Notes under the pieces: generated by a model
Database searches by the model: none
Seen by the model: the letters and a program-made list of their open reading frames with translations, nothing else
What the model was told of the DNA's origin: nothing
Program-made: the position numbers and the translations under genes
Assembly (NCBI GenBank): GCA_034440595.1
Contig: JAWXCH010000242.1
Span: 1-11,600, forward strand
Reading direction: 5' to 3'
DNA from: JAWXCH01 sp034440595
GTDB lineage: Bacteria > Planctomycetota > Planctomycetia > Pirellulales > JALHPA01
Length of the DNA stretch: 11,600 nt
In this document: in pieces, positions 1-8,221 of the stretch
How the letters are laid out: each line of letters opens with the position of its first letter
Position numbering within the stretch: position 1 is the first letter of the stretch

Positions 1-768
1 GGCCATAGTCAGTGCCGAGAGAGCTACGCGGAGACGTGCCCCAGGTGGCTCATTCATCTGGCCAAAAACCATGCAGGTCTGTTCGATAACCTTGCGGCCA
101 GTCTGGCCGATTTCGGTTTCTTGCATTTCTAGCCACAGATCGGTTCCTTCACGGGTACGCTCGCCCACCCCGGCAAACACCGAAGAACCACCATGCGCAC
201 TGGCGATACGAGCAATCAACTCGGTCAAGATAACCGTCTTGCCTAGACCGGCACCGCCGAACAGACCTGCCTTACCACCGCGAACGAACGGGGTCAGCAG
301 GTCAATCACCTTGATACCAGTTTCAAACAATTCGGTTGTGGTGGAAAGATCCGTGATCGCAGGAGCATCGCGGTGGATCGGCCAACGTTCATCGGCGGCG
401 ACAGGGCCACGGTTGTCGATTGGCTCGCCCAGCAGGTTGAACACGCGGCCGAGGGTGGCCTTTCCAACCGGCACGCTCACCGGCGCACCGGTGTCAATGC
501 ATTCCTGACCGCGAACCAGGCCGTCGGTGCTGCCCAAGGCAACGCAACGAACTCGCCCGCCCCCCAGGTGCTGTTGCACTTCGCCGGTCAGACGGAGCTT
601 GACCCCTTTGTGCTCGGAGTCGATTGTTACAGCGTTGTAAATCGATGGCAGCTTGCCTTCATCGAATTCAGCGTCGAACGTTGAACCGATAACCTGGGTC
701 ACGTGACCGATGGAATTGCCGGAGGCAGTGGTGCTCGCTTTTTTTGCTGATCCAGTGACTGTGGCCAT
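1..768 (-). CDS. atpD: F1Fo ATP synthase subunit beta, N-terminal 256 residues (cut by window edge)
   Basis: Catalytic subunit of the F1 head, which makes ATP at the alpha/beta interfaces on the cytoplasmic side of the membrane. Read on the minus strand from ATG at 766-768, the frame is open to base 1 and the C-terminal half lies outside the window. Visible landmarks are the beta-barrel start (HVTQVIGSTFDAEF), the Walker A loop GGAGLGKT at about residues 171-178, and GERTREG with the catalytic Glu at about residue 203. The N-terminus carries about 18 extra Ser/Thr/Lys/Ala-rich residues ahead of the barrel compared with E. coli beta. I see no clear Shine-Dalgarno sequence before the ATG, so translation may depend on coupling to atpG, which ends 112 bases upstream. 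Identity is certain from motifs and gene order; atpC is expected next but is not visible. Confidence 0.97.
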   Translation of the reverse strand, partial: MATVTGSAKKASTTASGNSIGHVTQVIGSTFDAEFDEGKLPSIYNAVTIDSEHKGVKLRLTGEVQQHLGGGRVRCVALGSTDGLVRGQECIDTGAPVSVPVGKATLGRVFNLLGEPIDNRGPVAADERWPIHRDAPAITDLSTTTELFETGIKVIDLLTPFVRGGKAGLFGGAGLGKTVILTELIARIASAHGGSSVFAGVGERTREGTDLWLEMQETEIGQTGRKVIEQTCMVFGQMNEPPGARLRVALSALTMA

Positions 769-858
769 AATTCAATTCAGGGTTCGAGGTTTCAAATATC
801 CGCCAGCAATCGGGTGCCGCGCGGCTGCATGTTTTGTGGTATTACGCTGTATTGCCGT

Positions 859-890
859 TGTTTATCACTTCAACTGTTTATCACTTCAAC
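859..890. repeat. Perfect 16-bp tandem duplication across the atpG stop codon
   Basis: Bases 859-874 and 875-890 are identical 16-mers (TGTTTATCACTTCAAC on the plus strand). On the coding (minus) strand the upstream copy holds the last two atpG codons (Leu-Lys) and the TGA-TAA double stop. The downstream copy is an untranslated echo in the atpG-atpD gap. It looks like a simple slippage duplication; no function can be assigned. Confidence 0.85.
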
Positions 891-1792
891 GCCTCGACAC
901 CGCCGAGGACTTCCATGATCTCACCCGTGATCTGGCTCTGTCGGGCACGGTTGTATTGACTGCTGAGCTGCTTGATCAAGGCACCGGCGTTCTCGGTAGC
1001 GGCCTTCATGGCCACCATGCGTGCGACCTGTTCGCTGACTGCAGCATCCAAAAAGCATTTGAACAGTTTGACCTTGAAGCTGGTGGGGACCACTTCCTCC
1101 AAAATACTCTCGGCCGATGGCAGGAATTCGTATTGCGATTCGCCACTTTTTGGTTTCTCGGCAGTCGCGTGTTCTCCCGCCGACTTTTTGGCAGGATCGG
1201 TCGCTGCAAAGCCACCCATTGGTAACAAGGTCTCAATTACCGGCGTCTGCTTAGCAATACTTTCAAAACGCATGTAGGCGACATCCAGACGATCTAGCTT
1301 GCCGGTGGCAAACAGTTCCAGATAGCGATTGGCCAGTATGTCCACCTCGGCAAAGGCTGGCTTGTCGTCGAAGTGTGTGAATCGCTCGGTCGGTTCGATG
1401 CGACGAAAGCGGAAGGCCGAGATTCCGCGTTTGCCGGACGATTCCAACTGAACGTGTGGTACGGCTGCTTTCAGTTCATTAAGCCGGGCAAAACCAGCTC
1501 GAAACACGTTGCCGTTGTAGCCACCGCACAAGCCACGGTTGGCATTCAGCACCAGCAAAATGGCGTTCTCGGTCTTTTCGCGTGGCTCCAGCAGCGGGTG
1601 CTTGACGTTCAAACCGGCCTCGGCCAGGTCCTTGACCAGTTGCGTGATCCGCCGTGTATAGGCTGTGGCTGCGTGTGCCCGGTCCATGGCTTTTTTGAAC
1701 CGCGCAGTGGCGATCAGCTCCATGGTCCGCGTGATCTTGCGGATGTTTCGGATCGACTTGCGTCGTCTATCGAGTGCTCGGGCTTTGGCCAT
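881..1792 (-). CDS. atpG: F1Fo ATP synthase subunit gamma
   Basis: Central rotor shaft that couples rotation of the c-ring to catalysis in the alpha/beta head. The 303-residue product opens with the canonical coiled-coil start (MAKARALDRRRKSIRNIRKI, then TRTMELIATARFKKA). It contains the GLCGGYN segment at about residues 87-93 and closes with the conserved C-terminal helix (ARMVAMKAATENAGALIKQL, then NRARQSQITGEI). It is about 15 residues longer than E. coli gamma. The excess is a polar Ala/Lys/Glu/Ser-rich stretch at about residues 195-220, before the conserved YEFLPSAESIL segment. The start is set by homology, since no strong Shine-Dalgarno is visible. It follows atpA by 80 bases and precedes atpD by 112. 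Its stop codon lies in a 16-bp tandem duplication. Confidence 0.97.
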   Translation of the reverse strand: MAKARALDRRRKSIRNIRKITRTMELIATARFKKAMDRAHAATAYTRRITQLVKDLAEAGLNVKHPLLEPREKTENAILLVLNANRGLCGGYNGNVFRAGFARLNELKAAVPHVQLESSGKRGISAFRFRRIEPTERFTHFDDKPAFAEVDILANRYLELFATGKLDRLDVAYMRFESIAKQTPVIETLLPMGGFAATDPAKKSAGEHATAEKPKSGESQYEFLPSAESILEEVVPTSFKVKLFKCFLDAAVSEQVARMVAMKAATENAGALIKQLSSQYNRARQSQITGEIMEVLGGVEALK

Positions 1793-1872
1793 CGGGCTGT
1801 GTACTTACGTTGGAAATGAAACAACTAGCTAGTAGCATCAACGGACCGTGCGATCCGCTGGGAGATGAAATA

Positions 1873-3420
<1,548 letters not shown>

Positions 3421-4114
3421 GGACGCTCCTTTGGATCATCTGTTCGCGAATACGCTTAAACTGGGTTGCCACCGAACCGTCGAAAACGCGGTCTCCAACG
3501 CGGAGCACCACGCCGCCGATCAAGTCGGGGTTCACCTGTTTTTCTAAAACCGGCTCACACCCCATGCGTAAGCGGATTTCGGCAATGATTCGCTGTTCGG
3601 ACTCTGGACGTAATGGAACTGCGGAACTGGCCAGCACATGCACGCGGTTGCGGAGACGCTCCACCGCCACGACCATGGCCACGGCAACCACTCGCAGCAT
3701 GCCCAAACGGTCATGCTGAGCGATCACCTTGAGGGAATTGAGCAGTAACGGGCTGGCCTTGCCGCGCAGTGCCTTATCAAGCAACTGGATTTTCACGTCC
3801 TGAGCAATCAATGCGGACGAAAGGATTGCATCGAGCTTGGGAAGTGGATCCAGCACATCTTCTATCAACGATTTGAACTCGGCGAGAACCTGTTCGGTTT
3901 TCCCCGCCTGTTCCGCAGCACTAACAATCGCGGTCGCGTAGACTTTCGCGGCACGAATCTCTGAAGAATCGTACGTGGGCAGCTTTTTGAAGAGCCGGGG
4001 AGTCGTCAGTTTTTCAGAACTCATAGGTAAATCAACCGATGGTGAAATCACACTAACAACTGAACGACCCCAAACCTCTTCAACACTACGGCGACACTTC
4101 GAAGTTCCACCTGC

Positions 4115-4789
4115 CTAGTTGCGACTAGGTTCGGCGGCAAATCGGGTCAATGCATCGTTGACCAGCCCCGCATGCTCTTCAGCACTGAGCTTGGCCTTGA
4201 CCAATTTTCCGGCCAGGTCAACCGCCAGGTTGACGCTGGTTTCAGAAATTTCCTTCAGCGCCTGACTCTTGGCAGTGTTCACATCGCGGATGAGGCGGTC
4301 GTGCTCAAGTTGAGCAGCGGCCTTGGCCTCGGCAATGATCTCTTGCTTGGTTCCCTCGGCGTCCCGACGAGCCTCTTCCAGGATGCCGCGAACTTCTTCG
4401 GCGGCCAGGGAGAGTTTTTTCTCGTACTGAGCCAGCATTGCACGAGCATCGTCGCCGGCACGCTGCGCGGCGGCGATATTTTCGGCAATGTTGTGCTCAC
4501 GTCGTTCAAGGGCAGCCGCAATTGGTCCCCAGGCAAACTTGTATAAGATCGCCAACAAGATCAAGAACACGATGAACGAAAAGAACGCCAGATCTGACCG
4601 GATCTCGGCGATATTCGACGCATCGTCACCGGTAGGGGCGCCAATGTGCGTATGCCCTTCGGCATGATCACCGTGCTCCGGATGCGCCGACTGTTCGGCA
4701 TCAACCGCTGCCGCCGCTTCCAATCGCGAACCGCTCAGGGCCGAACAAAGTAGCGCAAGACAGCATAATATCGTTGGCAAAATTCGCAT
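4115..4789 (-). CDS. atpF: F1Fo ATP synthase subunit b with exported His-rich N-terminal extension
   Basis: Membrane-anchored stalk subunit that holds F1 against rotation. I start it at ATG 4787-4789, preceded by AAAGG about 7 bases upstream. An in-frame start 48 bases further upstream would bury the signal-like sequence and is less likely. The 224-residue product begins with a signal-peptide-like segment (MRILPTILCCLALLCSALSG, ending near AAAA). A polar region with HPEHGDHAEGHTH follows at about residues 36-48. Next come one membrane helix at about 67-84 (FFSFIVFLILLAILYKF), then a long charged coiled coil to the end (about 95-215), typical of b. Usual b proteins have about 155-170 residues and start almost directly with the membrane helix, so the first 65 residues are extra. 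If exported as predicted, they face the non-cytoplasmic side. Confidence 0.93.
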   Translation of the reverse strand: MRILPTILCCLALLCSALSGSRLEAAAAVDAEQSAHPEHGDHAEGHTHIGAPTGDDASNIAEIRSDLAFFSFIVFLILLAILYKFAWGPIAAALERREHNIAENIAAAQRAGDDARAMLAQYEKKLSLAAEEVRGILEEARRDAEGTKQEIIAEAKAAAQLEHDRLIRDVNTAKSQALKEISETSVNLAVDLAGKLVKAKLSAEEHAGLVNDALTRFAAEPSRN

Positions 4790-4844
4790 CGTGAACCTTT
4801 CGATCCGTGTATACACCGGCACTTCCTGGCAAAACACTTCGCAG

Positions 4845-4868
4845 CACTGACTGGCCCAACACTGACTG
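4845..4868. repeat. Two 9-bp direct repeats in the atpE-atpF gap
   Basis: CACTGACTG occurs at 4845-4853 and again at 4860-4868, a 15-base period, in the 87-base gap between atpE and atpF. The copies are exact but short. They may be chance or a remnant of local duplication. No role is evident. Confidence 0.5.
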
Positions 4869-4876
4869 ACGCAGCG

Positions 4877-5215
4877 CTACTTCCAAGGATTCTGTATCAT
4901 GCAAATGTACAGTGCGAAGAAGGTAAAACCTTCGATCAAAGCGGCGGCAATGATCATGGCCGTTTGGATGTTACCGGCTACTTCTGGCTGGCGTGCCATG
5001 CTTTCCAGTGCCGAGGCGGCCAACTTGCCAATTCCCAATGCGGCACCAATGGTGACGAGGCCTGCTCCAAATGCACCGGAAAAACTGATGGAAAAGCTAT
5101 CGTTCGGTGCGGCGACGACGCCGGCGGCTGGTGCCGCAGGTTGAGCCATGGCGGCCGGAGCAAAGCACAACAGCGCTGCCACGGTAAACAATGCGATACT
5201 GATTCTCTTGATCAC
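4877..5215 (-). CDS. atpE: F1Fo ATP synthase subunit c with N-terminal presequence
   Basis: Proteolipid that forms the rotating c-ring. The 112-residue product starts at GTG 5213-5215, preceded by AGGGAGA about 8 bases upstream. Residues 1-24 resemble a signal peptide ending AMA (cleavage likely before Gln25), followed by a Pro/Ala-rich segment. The mature hairpin then starts near residue 46. Helix 1 holds the glycine motif as GAALGIG (about 57-63, GxAxGxG). The polar loop is ARQP at 74-77, and helix 2 has the ion-binding Glu at about 95 (AALIEGFTFF). Ordinary c subunits have about 70-90 residues without a presequence. The Gln (helix 1) and Ser (after the Glu) used by Na+-binding c subunits are replaced by Ile and Gly, so proton coupling is inferred. 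Confidence 0.95.
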   Translation of the reverse strand: MIKRISIALFTVAALLCFAPAAMAQPAAPAAGVVAAPNDSFSISFSGAFGAGLVTIGAALGIGKLAASALESMARQPEVAGNIQTAMIIAAALIEGFTFFALYICMIQNPWK

Positions 5216-5286
5216 TGGACGATTCTCCCTAAAAGTAAAAGGCGTTTTGACTTTGCAATCGGCGTCAACTAAATGAATGGTCTCAG

Positions 5287-6243
5287 TTAGTGATGGTTAA
5301 CTGCCGCACCGATGAACAGAGCCGACAAAAAGGTAAAAATGTATGCCTGTAGGAATGCCACAAAGAGCTCCAACAGACTGAACAATGCCGTTCCAATAAC
5401 CGCAATTGCGGTCACGATTCCCCAGCTTCCAAGACTGAGGGCCGCCGCCCCGGTTATCAGCCCCATAATGCCTAGAATTACCAGATGCCCCGCCGCCATA
5501 TTGGCCAAAAGTCGCACCGCCAGGATTGCGTGACGAATGAATAAGCCTACTACTTCGATTACAAATATTATTGGCTTCAAAATGACTGCCAGCGCAATAG
5601 GCAGGTCCATCGCCGGGACTTGATTTTTCCAGAAACCGACGACGCCAAACTTGAGCGAACCCGACACCAGCACAGTCAACAGTGTTATCGCCGCCAAGGC
5701 CAGCGTTGCTGAAAACGTTCCGGTCGGTGAACCCAACCAAGGAATCATTCCCATCAGGTTGCACCCCAATATAAAGAAAAACAACGTCCACAACACGGGC
5801 AGAAATTTGTCCGCTTCGTGGTAATGGTGAGGATCATGCGCAATCGCTGGACGAACCACAGAGTCACGAAGATAAACCAGGAATGACTCAAACAGGTTCC
5901 ACAGTTTCCCCTTGGGAGCATCCCCTTCGCGATATCGCGCCGCCAGCCGAATGAAAATAAAGGCGATGATCGTCGCGACCACCACTTCAATGATCATAAA
6001 CTTGGAGATGCCGATGCCGGACTCCATCTGGTACAAGTTGTCAAGCGTTCCAAACGGTTGCTCGATAACAATCTTCCCCGACAATTCGCTATTAATCTCT
6101 TTGATCGTGGCGTGTGGGTGATCATTTTTGACAAACGACAGCGATTCAGGAATATCCTCTAAGGACTTCCAGTCGCGCCTCCACATGAACTTCGGTACTT
6201 CGAAGTAGTAGCTGTCTTTGATATGCAGTACCGGGTCGGCCAC
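5287..6243 (-). CDS. atpB: F1Fo ATP synthase subunit a
   Basis: Stator part of the proton channel. The 318-residue product starts at GTG 6241-6243, with AGGGAG about 9 bases upstream and only 3 bases after the atpI-like stop, so the two genes are probably translationally coupled. The essential stator arginine is at about residue 244 in AVRLLANMAAGH. Other family marks are NLMGMIPW at about 162-169 and the C-terminal LLELFVAFLQAYIFTFLSAL helix. The first 80 residues are hydrophilic before membrane helix 1 (about 81-100), roughly twice the E. coli N-terminal segment. A His cluster HDPHHYH at about 136-142 precedes helix 2. The long N-terminus is expected on the non-cytoplasmic side by analogy with E. 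coli. Confidence 0.96.
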   Translation of the reverse strand: MADPVLHIKDSYYFEVPKFMWRRDWKSLEDIPESLSFVKNDHPHATIKEINSELSGKIVIEQPFGTLDNLYQMESGIGISKFMIIEVVVATIIAFIFIRLAARYREGDAPKGKLWNLFESFLVYLRDSVVRPAIAHDPHHYHEADKFLPVLWTLFFFILGCNLMGMIPWLGSPTGTFSATLALAAITLLTVLVSGSLKFGVVGFWKNQVPAMDLPIALAVILKPIIFVIEVVGLFIRHAILAVRLLANMAAGHLVILGIMGLITGAAALSLGSWGIVTAIAVIGTALFSLLELFVAFLQAYIFTFLSALFIGAAVNHH

Positions 6244-6246
6244 GAG

Positions 6247-6732
6247 CTAGTTCTCCCTTGAAGTAGCAGGTTCTGTCGCGGCGGATCCAGTGCCAACTGG
6301 AGCAGTTCGCTCCTGTGGCAACATGACGGACAGAATGGTTTCGGCCACCAGCGTGATCAGATAAAAGACCAACACCAGCGGAAAAAAGCCGGCCCGCGAA
6401 AGCTGTGTGTCAGCGGTTGAAACAGCCATTCCCACGGCAAACGGTATCCCCATCCGAATCAGCATGCCGAGTAGAACATACGCCATCCCCGCCGAAGCAT
6501 CTCGCGCGGCCAGGCGGTGTGCAATGGAGGCCAGCACCAGTGCGGCAATTGAGCAAACCCAACAGAGTGCCGCTGCGATTGCCGCGGCGGACCAGGCCGT
6601 AACTCCGTATTGCTGTGCAAATAAGAACCCAACAGGCAGATAAGCCATGAGCGTGAGCGCCGTCAAAACCACGATCCCGCCGCGCAAGCCGATTCGCATG
6701 CGTATTGGTAAGGATGATGATTTAACTGACAT
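6247..6732 (-). CDS. AtpI-like four-helix membrane protein of the ATP synthase operon
   Basis: Small membrane protein in the atpI slot, immediately ahead of atpB. From ATG at 6730-6732 it has 161 residues. A GTG at 6745-6747 with a weak AGGT upstream would add five. Four hydrophobic segments are visible, at about residues 19-41, 46-70, 83-105 and 114-138 of the short form. Arg-Met followed by Gly-Ile-Pro lies in helix 3, and a Glu lies in helix 4 (LITLVAETILSV). The tail is polar and Thr/Ala/Glu-rich. Position and topology match AtpI, proposed in other bacteria to help c-ring assembly or divalent cation uptake, but sequence similarity is too weak for me to assert orthology. It lies 107 bases after atpZ. 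Confidence 0.75.
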   Translation of the reverse strand: MSVKSSSLPIRMRIGLRGGIVVLTALTLMAYLPVGFLFAQQYGVTAWSAAAIAAALCWVCSIAALVLASIAHRLAARDASAGMAYVLLGMLIRMGIPFAVGMAVSTADTQLSRAGFFPLVLVFYLITLVAETILSVMLPQERTAPVGTGSAATEPATSREN

Positions 6733-6839
6733 TGCAAGTGCGGCCACGTGGAATTTACCTGCGGAATACCTGCTAAAAATATCTACTATCGATGTAACTG
6801 GTTGATGCGTACGAACGAATCGGATTGTGATTCAAACGG

Positions 6840-7109
6840 TCAATCCATTCGGTGCGGATCTTTTGGTCGAGTTGTACGATCCTTCGCGGCCGGTGGGTTT
6901 GCCACCTTGGTCATTTGCAAAAGATGCCAAAGACCGCCACTCAGACCGATCGCGAAACCGATAAACACCAAAAAACTTGTACCGAATTTGCCGTCAAGCC
7001 AATCACCAAACAGACCCGGCAGCACCATCTCCAGAGAGACAGTAGTGATCTTGGCGACCCACTCCATGGCCAGCGCCATCGGCGGCTTTTTTGGAGCAGG
7101 TGCCGTCAA
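6840..7109 (-). CDS. atpZ: AtpZ/AtpI-family small membrane protein, first gene of the atp operon
   Basis: An 89-residue protein with two membrane helices, at about residues 17-35 and 46-66. The segment PGLFGDWLDGKFGTSFLVFI and then GFAIGLSGGLWHLLQM is typical of the AtpZ/ATPase gene 1 family found at the head of atp operons. I place the start at TTG 7107-7109 because AGGAGG lies 9 bases before it, the strongest ribosome binding site in the operon. The frame stays open upstream to 7406, but that extension is Arg/Ser-rich and overlaps the predicted promoter. The next internal ATG (7077-7079) has no Shine-Dalgarno. The C-terminus is charged and Pro/Lys/Arg-rich. In Bacillus, AtpZ with AtpI has been linked to Mg2+/Ca2+ handling; the role here is inferred only. 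Confidence 0.85.
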   Translation of the reverse strand: MTAPAPKKPPMALAMEWVAKITTVSLEMVLPGLFGDWLDGKFGTSFLVFIGFAIGLSGGLWHLLQMTKVANPPAAKDRTTRPKDPHRMD

Positions 7110-7140
7110 ACTAATTCCCCCTCCTCGGGCACACTGCAAG

Positions 7141-7156
7141 CAGACAAAACCGTCTG
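7141..7156 (-). promoter_or_regulatory. Small inverted repeat in the atp operon leader
   Basis: CAGAC and GTCTG are separated by six bases, forming a 5-bp stem about 30-45 bases upstream of the atpZ start in the predicted 5' leader. It is not followed by a U-tract on the transcribed strand, so it is not an intrinsic terminator. It may be chance. Confidence 0.3.
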
Positions 7157-7355
7157 AATTAGGTGCTCGCCCGACGAAAACGCAACACGCCGCAAAGTCT
7201 AATAGACCAAGAGGTTCTGTATCTCTGAGGCGATTAAGCGAGAGAGTGCTGCTGAGGAGTGGGCGTTTAAAGGAAGTTGATCCGTCGGCCAGAAGCCGAG
7301 CCGAATGCGATCTAAAAACAGGACCAAACCGCGCTGCAAGTACAGAATGTGGATG

Positions 7356-7398
7356 GTTCTTAACTTTGCGAGTTTGTAATTTAAGAACGATGCGTTCT
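7356..7398. promoter_or_regulatory. Overlapping inverted repeats across the atp promoter (operator candidate)
   Basis: GTTCTTAA (7356-7363) and TTAAGAAC (7381-7388) form a perfect 8-bp inverted repeat with a 17-base spacer. The right arm overlaps a second palindrome, AGAAC-N5-GTTCT (7384-7398), which falls inside the -35/-10 spacer of the predicted promoter. Such placement suits a repressor or activator site. In RNA or single-stranded DNA the shared arm could pair with only one partner at a time. No regulator is identified. Confidence 0.45.
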
Positions 7399-7406
7399 GC
7401 TGTCAA
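7378..7406 (-). promoter_or_regulatory. Predicted sigma70 promoter of the atp operon
   Basis: On the minus strand there is a perfect -35 box TTGACA (7401-7406), a 17-base spacer (7384-7400) and a -10 box TAAATT (7378-7383, 4 of 6 consensus). An eight-A tract lies about 25 bases further upstream, as in an UP element. Transcription would start near 7370 and give a leader of about 260 bases before the atpZ TTG. It is the best promoter-like match I saw upstream of the operon. Confidence 0.6.
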
Positions 7407-7896
7407 TCAGTCGGCGTCGAAATTCGTGTTTTTTTTCACAAAGTCGGCATCGGCGTTGTAATCCCATGAAAAATATACACTTATGGACTGGCGAATCGGG
7501 TGAAATGCAAAGGTACACACATGCGTTGAGCCACCGGGCGGTGCCGAACCTAGATCCCGATGGTCAAAAAATGTCCACTGCGCATTTTGGCAGAGTCCTA
7601 CTCGCTGTTTAAGTGGCTACACATCGACGGGAATAGGATCACTGATTCCTGCCTGAGGACACCCTTTTTGGGGATATGCCCAACCTGCTCGAGTAGCGCG
7701 CTAATTTTTACGACGGCGAAAGCGAATGAACTTGTAAGGCTTGTGCTTGAAACAGGTTGCGGCAATGTAGCAAGTCGTGCCTGTCACGGCTGTCAATACA
7801 TAATGGTTGCAATTCGTCCACCATTTGTTTAAACTACTGTAGGTCCTGCGTTTGGGTGGGAGAGTAGAGGGCTGGCGGTGACTGCAACTAGTCCAA

Positions 7897-7921
7897 AAGT
7901 GATCAATTCAGAAGTGATCAA
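7897..7921. repeat. Two AAGTGATCAA direct repeats containing TGATCA palindromes
   Basis: Exact 10-bp copies at 7897-7906 and 7912-7921, 15 bases apart, each centred on the palindrome TGATCA. They sit about 300 bases ahead of the DUF4912 gene. They could be a paired protein-binding site or chance. Confidence 0.45.
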
Positions 7922-8174
7922 GATAGCGGACTAATCTGCGAACTACTTCCAGCCAGCTAGTGGTAACGCAGGCAGAGCCGTAGCTACCGCAAAGTTTTCG
8001 TACGTTTGATCGCGAATTTCTCTTAGATCATGTTCGCTCGACAGCCTGAGCGGTGATTGTAGTGGGAAGTCCGACTTTCGCGTTGGGAATGGCGGCGACT
8101 GCTCCCTCCTCCGGTAGGGAATGCCGAGGGGCGGCGAACAAATTCGAGTCATGGACGATATCTCTAATAAGTGA

Positions 8175-8200
8175 CTTGCGCTAGAACAAACTCGCGCAAG
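8175..8200 (+). promoter_or_regulatory. Hairpin directly upstream of the DUF4912 gene ribosome binding site
   Basis: CTTGCGC (8175-8181) and GCGCAAG (8194-8200) are a perfect 7-bp inverted repeat with a 12-base loop. It ends five bases before the GGAGGT Shine-Dalgarno (8206-8211). If transcribed, the stem could affect translation or mRNA stability, or the palindrome could be an operator. No U-tract follows, so it is not a terminator. Confidence 0.45.
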
Positions 8201-8221
8201 GGCCTGGAGGTAGACTGATTC

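Larger units (their letters stand above)
7407..8221. other. About 0.8 kb without a convincing gene between divergent transcription units
   Basis: This stretch separates the leftward atp promoter from the rightward DUF4912 gene. A 90-codon frame at 7560-7832 (plus) and a 145-codon frame at 7943-8380 (minus, running into the real gene at 8222) have no ribosome binding site, recognisable motif or membrane pattern, and I regard both as chance. The A-tract near 7430 may help the atp promoter. Two copies of AAGTGATCAA lie at 7897-7921, and a hairpin lies just before 8206. I see no tRNA, mobile element or intrinsic terminator. Unrecognised small RNA or decayed gene content cannot be excluded. Confidence 0.5.

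Noticed and set aside
710..1819. Plus-strand frames opposite atpG
   Set aside because: They are antisense shadows of a gene with clear gamma-subunit sequence.
7384..7398. SOS (LexA/cheo) box GAAC-N-GTTC in the atp promoter
   Set aside because: The half-sites are separated by five bases instead of the four in the Gram-positive box, and an SOS link to the atp operon has no support.
6840..7406. 188-residue form of the AtpZ-like protein
   Set aside because: The first 99 residues lack family similarity, overlap the predicted promoter and have no ribosome binding site, while the TTG at 7109 has an excellent one.
7560..7832. 90-codon plus-strand frame in the intergenic region
   Set aside because: No Shine-Dalgarno, no recognisable motif, atypical composition and no conserved context; more likely chance.
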